Shown: positions 14,413 through 16,035 of the stretch, piece by piece | Position numbering within the stretch: the first letter of the stretch is position 1 | How the letters are laid out: every line of letters starts with the position of its first letter | NCBI GenBank assembly: GCA_934149245.1 | Contig: CAKPER010000028.1 | Span: 1-16,035 of the forward strand | Length of the DNA: 16,035 nt | Origin: an uncultured Bacilli bacterium | Lineage (GTDB): Bacteria > Bacillota_I > Bacilli_A > RF39 > UBA660 | Direction of reading: 5' to 3' | Translations under genes and position numbers: made by a program | The notes under the pieces: generated by a model | Database searches by the model: none | Told to the model about the DNA's origin: nothing | What the model saw: only the letters and a program-made list of their open reading frames with translations

Positions 14413-15672
14413 ATGAGTATTAGTATAAAAAGAAATAGTATAGAGGATCCAATAACCGGAAAAATAATATATGATGAAGCTGGGATATTAGAAGCAATTA
14501 GAAAGAAGGAAAAAATATTAAATGATGGTGCTGAGGATGAGGTAAGAAAAATAATAGATCAAGTCAATGAAAAAGCAATAAAGCAAACACCAGAAGAAAA
14601 GCTTAAAATTTTATTTAAAATTTTAACTGGAAGTGAGTATACATATGATACAAATTTTAATGTTAATCCCAACCTAACAGTAACTAGACTAAAACCTTAT
14701 GGATACAAACATTTTCAGACAACTGTTCCATTTAAAGATTGGAGATGTTTATTGTTAGCTAAAAGAGGAGTTTGTGAAGAATTCGCACTTACATTTGAGA
14801 ATTTATGTGTTAGGTTAGGAATACCTTGTATTATGGTTAAGGGAATGACAACGATTGGACATGCGTGGAATGCAGTTTTAATTAATGGAGAAGTAAGATT
14901 TATAGATACTTCATTTACAAAAATAGATAGAATGGTTAGAGAGGGCAAAGAGCCAATAGATAAATATTTTTTGAAAGATTATGAAACTTCTAAGAGATGG
15001 GGTAGGAGTTATAATGATAGTCTTTATACTATAAAAAGAAAATTAGTTGATCTTCAAAAAAATATGTTGGATGCAGAGGTTTCAGCCAAAGTAATAATAG
15101 AGCAAGTTAATAAAATGGCACAGACACCTGAAGAAAAACTAAAGTTTTTGTTCTGGTCTTTAACTGGTGGTAGTGCTTATAGTCCTTATACATATGATCC
15201 AAATTTTGCTATAAATTCTGTACCCCAAGATTGGAGAAGTTTGTTACTATTTTGGAAAGGTACTGATAAAGACTTTTCACTTACATTTGAAAATTTATGT
15301 ATTAGATTAGGGGTACCTTGTATTAAGGTTGAGGAAACAAAAAAAGCTGGTCATGTATGGAATGCAGTTTTAATTAATGGAGAAGTAAGATTTATAGATA
15401 CTTCATTTACAAAAATAGATAGAATGGTTAGAGAAGGTAAAGAGCCAGTAGAGAAATATTTTTTGAAAGATTATGAAACTTTTAAACAATGGGGAATAAA
15501 TTGTGATGATAGTCTTTATATTATAAAAAAAAGGTTGGTTGAACTTCAACAAAGTATGTTTGGAATGAAAAGTGATAAAATTAGCGGAATTAGATTTTTA
15601 AATGAAGATGATATAAAAAAATATGGTTCAAATGCTACAGGTGATGATGATATAAAAAAAAGAAGAAGATAG
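14413..15672 (+). CDS. Tandem transglutaminase-like domain protein
   Basis: GAGGAAAGG (14394-14402) fits ATG 14413 better than ATG 14404 or TTG 14380. The 419-residue protein has a head (about 1-50: DPITGKIIYDEAG) and two homologous domains (about 55-215 and 230-380). Domain 1 has the transglutaminase-like triad: C121 in GVCEEFALTFENLC, H150 in GHAWNAV and D165 in FIDTS. Domain 2 keeps H314 and D329, but the cysteine position is Asp (GTDKDFSL), so it should lack thiol catalysis. This fold catalyses amide hydrolysis or crosslinking. No signal peptide or membrane segment is seen, so it may act in the cytoplasm or be an effector. The tail (after 390) is hydrophilic and ends KKRRR. It is the first gene of a tandem family. 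Confidence 0.75.
   Translation: MSISIKRNSIEDPITGKIIYDEAGILEAIRKKEKILNDGAEDEVRKIIDQVNEKAIKQTPEEKLKILFKILTGSEYTYDTNFNVNPNLTVTRLKPYGYKHFQTTVPFKDWRCLLLAKRGVCEEFALTFENLCVRLGIPCIMVKGMTTIGHAWNAVLINGEVRFIDTSFTKIDRMVREGKEPIDKYFLKDYETSKRWGRSYNDSLYTIKRKLVDLQKNMLDAEVSAKVIIEQVNKMAQTPEEKLKFLFWSLTGGSAYSPYTYDPNFAINSVPQDWRSLLLFWKGTDKDFSLTFENLCIRLGVPCIKVEETKKAGHVWNAVLINGEVRFIDTSFTKIDRMVREGKEPVEKYFLKDYETFKQWGINCDDSLYIIKKRLVELQQSMFGMKSDKISGIRFLNEDDIKKYGSNATGDDDIKKRRR
14866..14942 (+). repeat. 77-nt perfect direct repeat, copy 1
   Basis: It encodes WNAVLINGEVRFIDTSFTK and what follows, including the catalytic Asp region of domain 1. It is identical over 77 bases to 15358-15434 in domain 2, while flanking parts of the two domains differ much more. 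Confidence 0.9.
15358..15434 (+). repeat. 77-nt perfect direct repeat, copy 2
   Basis: Second copy, 492 bases downstream of the first in the same gene and frame. Recombination between the copies would delete 492 bp (164 codons) in frame and leave a one-domain protein. Confidence 0.9.
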
Positions 15673-15798
15673 TTAGTTTAAAATAAATTTTGAAATGGGA
15701 GTGTAAATAATTCTGTGTAAATGGTAATCTATCCATGATAGTTAGGAACTTTATATAGGTTTCTTTTTGTTATACTTAGAGTCTGTAAATAAATCATA

Positions 15799-15858
15799 AA
15801 ATTAGTTTTGTGATAAAAAACGTTAAATATTATCTAAAATATTGCAAATATAAATATA
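15799..15858 (+). repeat. Upstream repeat of transglutaminase-like genes, copy 2
   Basis: Similar to 14241-14299, at a comparable position before the next paralogue. The rest of the 15673-15904 gap shows no gene. Confidence 0.45.
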
Positions 15859-15904
15859 ATATTGTAAGTTTTAAAAAGGAAGTGGTAAATTTGGGGATTG
15901 GGTT

Positions 15905-16035
15905 ATGAGAACTGCTGAAATTGATCCAATAACAGGAAAAGCAGTATATGATGAGGGTAAAAAGTTAAAAGTACGAGAAAAAAAGGAAAAAATATTAAAT
16001 GATGGTGCTGAGACTGAAGCTAAAAAAATAATAGA
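15905..16035 (+). CDS. Second transglutaminase-family gene, 5' part only
   Basis: ATG 15905 begins MRTAEIDPITGKAVYDEG, then EKKEKILNDGAETEAKKII, up to the window edge. It matches the head of the preceding protein (DPITGKIIYDEAG, RKKEKILNDGAEDEVRKII). AAGGAAGTGG (15876-15885) is the nearest ribosome-site-like sequence, at longish spacing; upstream in-frame codons offer no better start. Only the head domain is in the window, so whether a transglutaminase-like domain follows is inferred from the paralogue. Confidence 0.7.
   Translation, partial: MRTAEIDPITGKAVYDEGKKLKVREKKEKILNDGAETEAKKII

Noticed and set aside
1..16035. Mycoplasma genetic code (TGA as Trp)
   Set aside because: TGA ends genes at natural positions (1692-1694, 11169-11171) and tryptophans in the genes are TGG.
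1..16035. tRNA, rRNA or CRISPR array
   Set aside because: No tRNA-like cloverleaf or CCA-ended segment next to the att sites, no rRNA-like stretch and no regularly spaced repeats were seen.

Overview
The window is about 16 kb of very AT-rich DNA (I estimate 25-28% G+C, not computed). All convincing genes are on the + strand. It uses the standard bacterial code, because TGA serves as a stop (for example after the first NUDIX gene and after the Fic antitoxin). Low G+C, AGGAGG-type ribosome sites, extended -10 promoters and a dcw-type cell-wall locus suggest a low-GC Bacillota or Mycoplasmatota-like gut bacterium such as the uncultured RF39 group. That placement is inference from style and gene content, not a database result.

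The chromosomal backbone is part of a division and cell-wall cluster: a class B penicillin-binding protein gene with a PASTA domain (ftsI/pbpB/spoVD type), then mraY, then an M19-family dipeptidase whose start overlaps the mraY stop. Three accessory units lie between the PBP gene and mraY: a GNAT acetyltransferase, a small membrane protein, and a Fic toxin-antitoxin pair. The fic gene is frameshifted by an apparent 5-bp TATTG tandem duplication.

The main feature is that the PBP gene is in pieces. A fragment of about 170 bp (4974-5145) and the C-terminal part (8893-9758) are in the window; the N-terminal part must lie beyond the left edge. Each break coincides with the end of a large-serine-recombinase element. 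Element 1 (window start to about 4973, left end not seen) carries an HPr-kinase-like gene, two tandem NUDIX hydrolases, a candidate small RNA, a decayed gene, two small proteins and a recombinase. It breaks the PBP gene at the codons of the SxxK active-site serine motif. Element 2 (5142-8892, 3,751 bp) carries only a secreted or anchored surface protein, a small SHOCT-like protein and a second recombinase. It breaks the gene at the SxN motif. Joining the two flanks of element 2 at the shared GCAA restores the reading frame exactly. Both recombinase genes sit at the right ends of their elements and are preceded by related small proteins that could be directionality or accessory factors.

The right end of the window (from 14413) begins an array of transglutaminase-like proteins. 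The first has two tandem domains. The second of these has lost the catalytic cysteine yet shares a 77-nt perfect repeat with the first. A second gene of the family, with a similar upstream region, starts at 15905 and runs off the edge.
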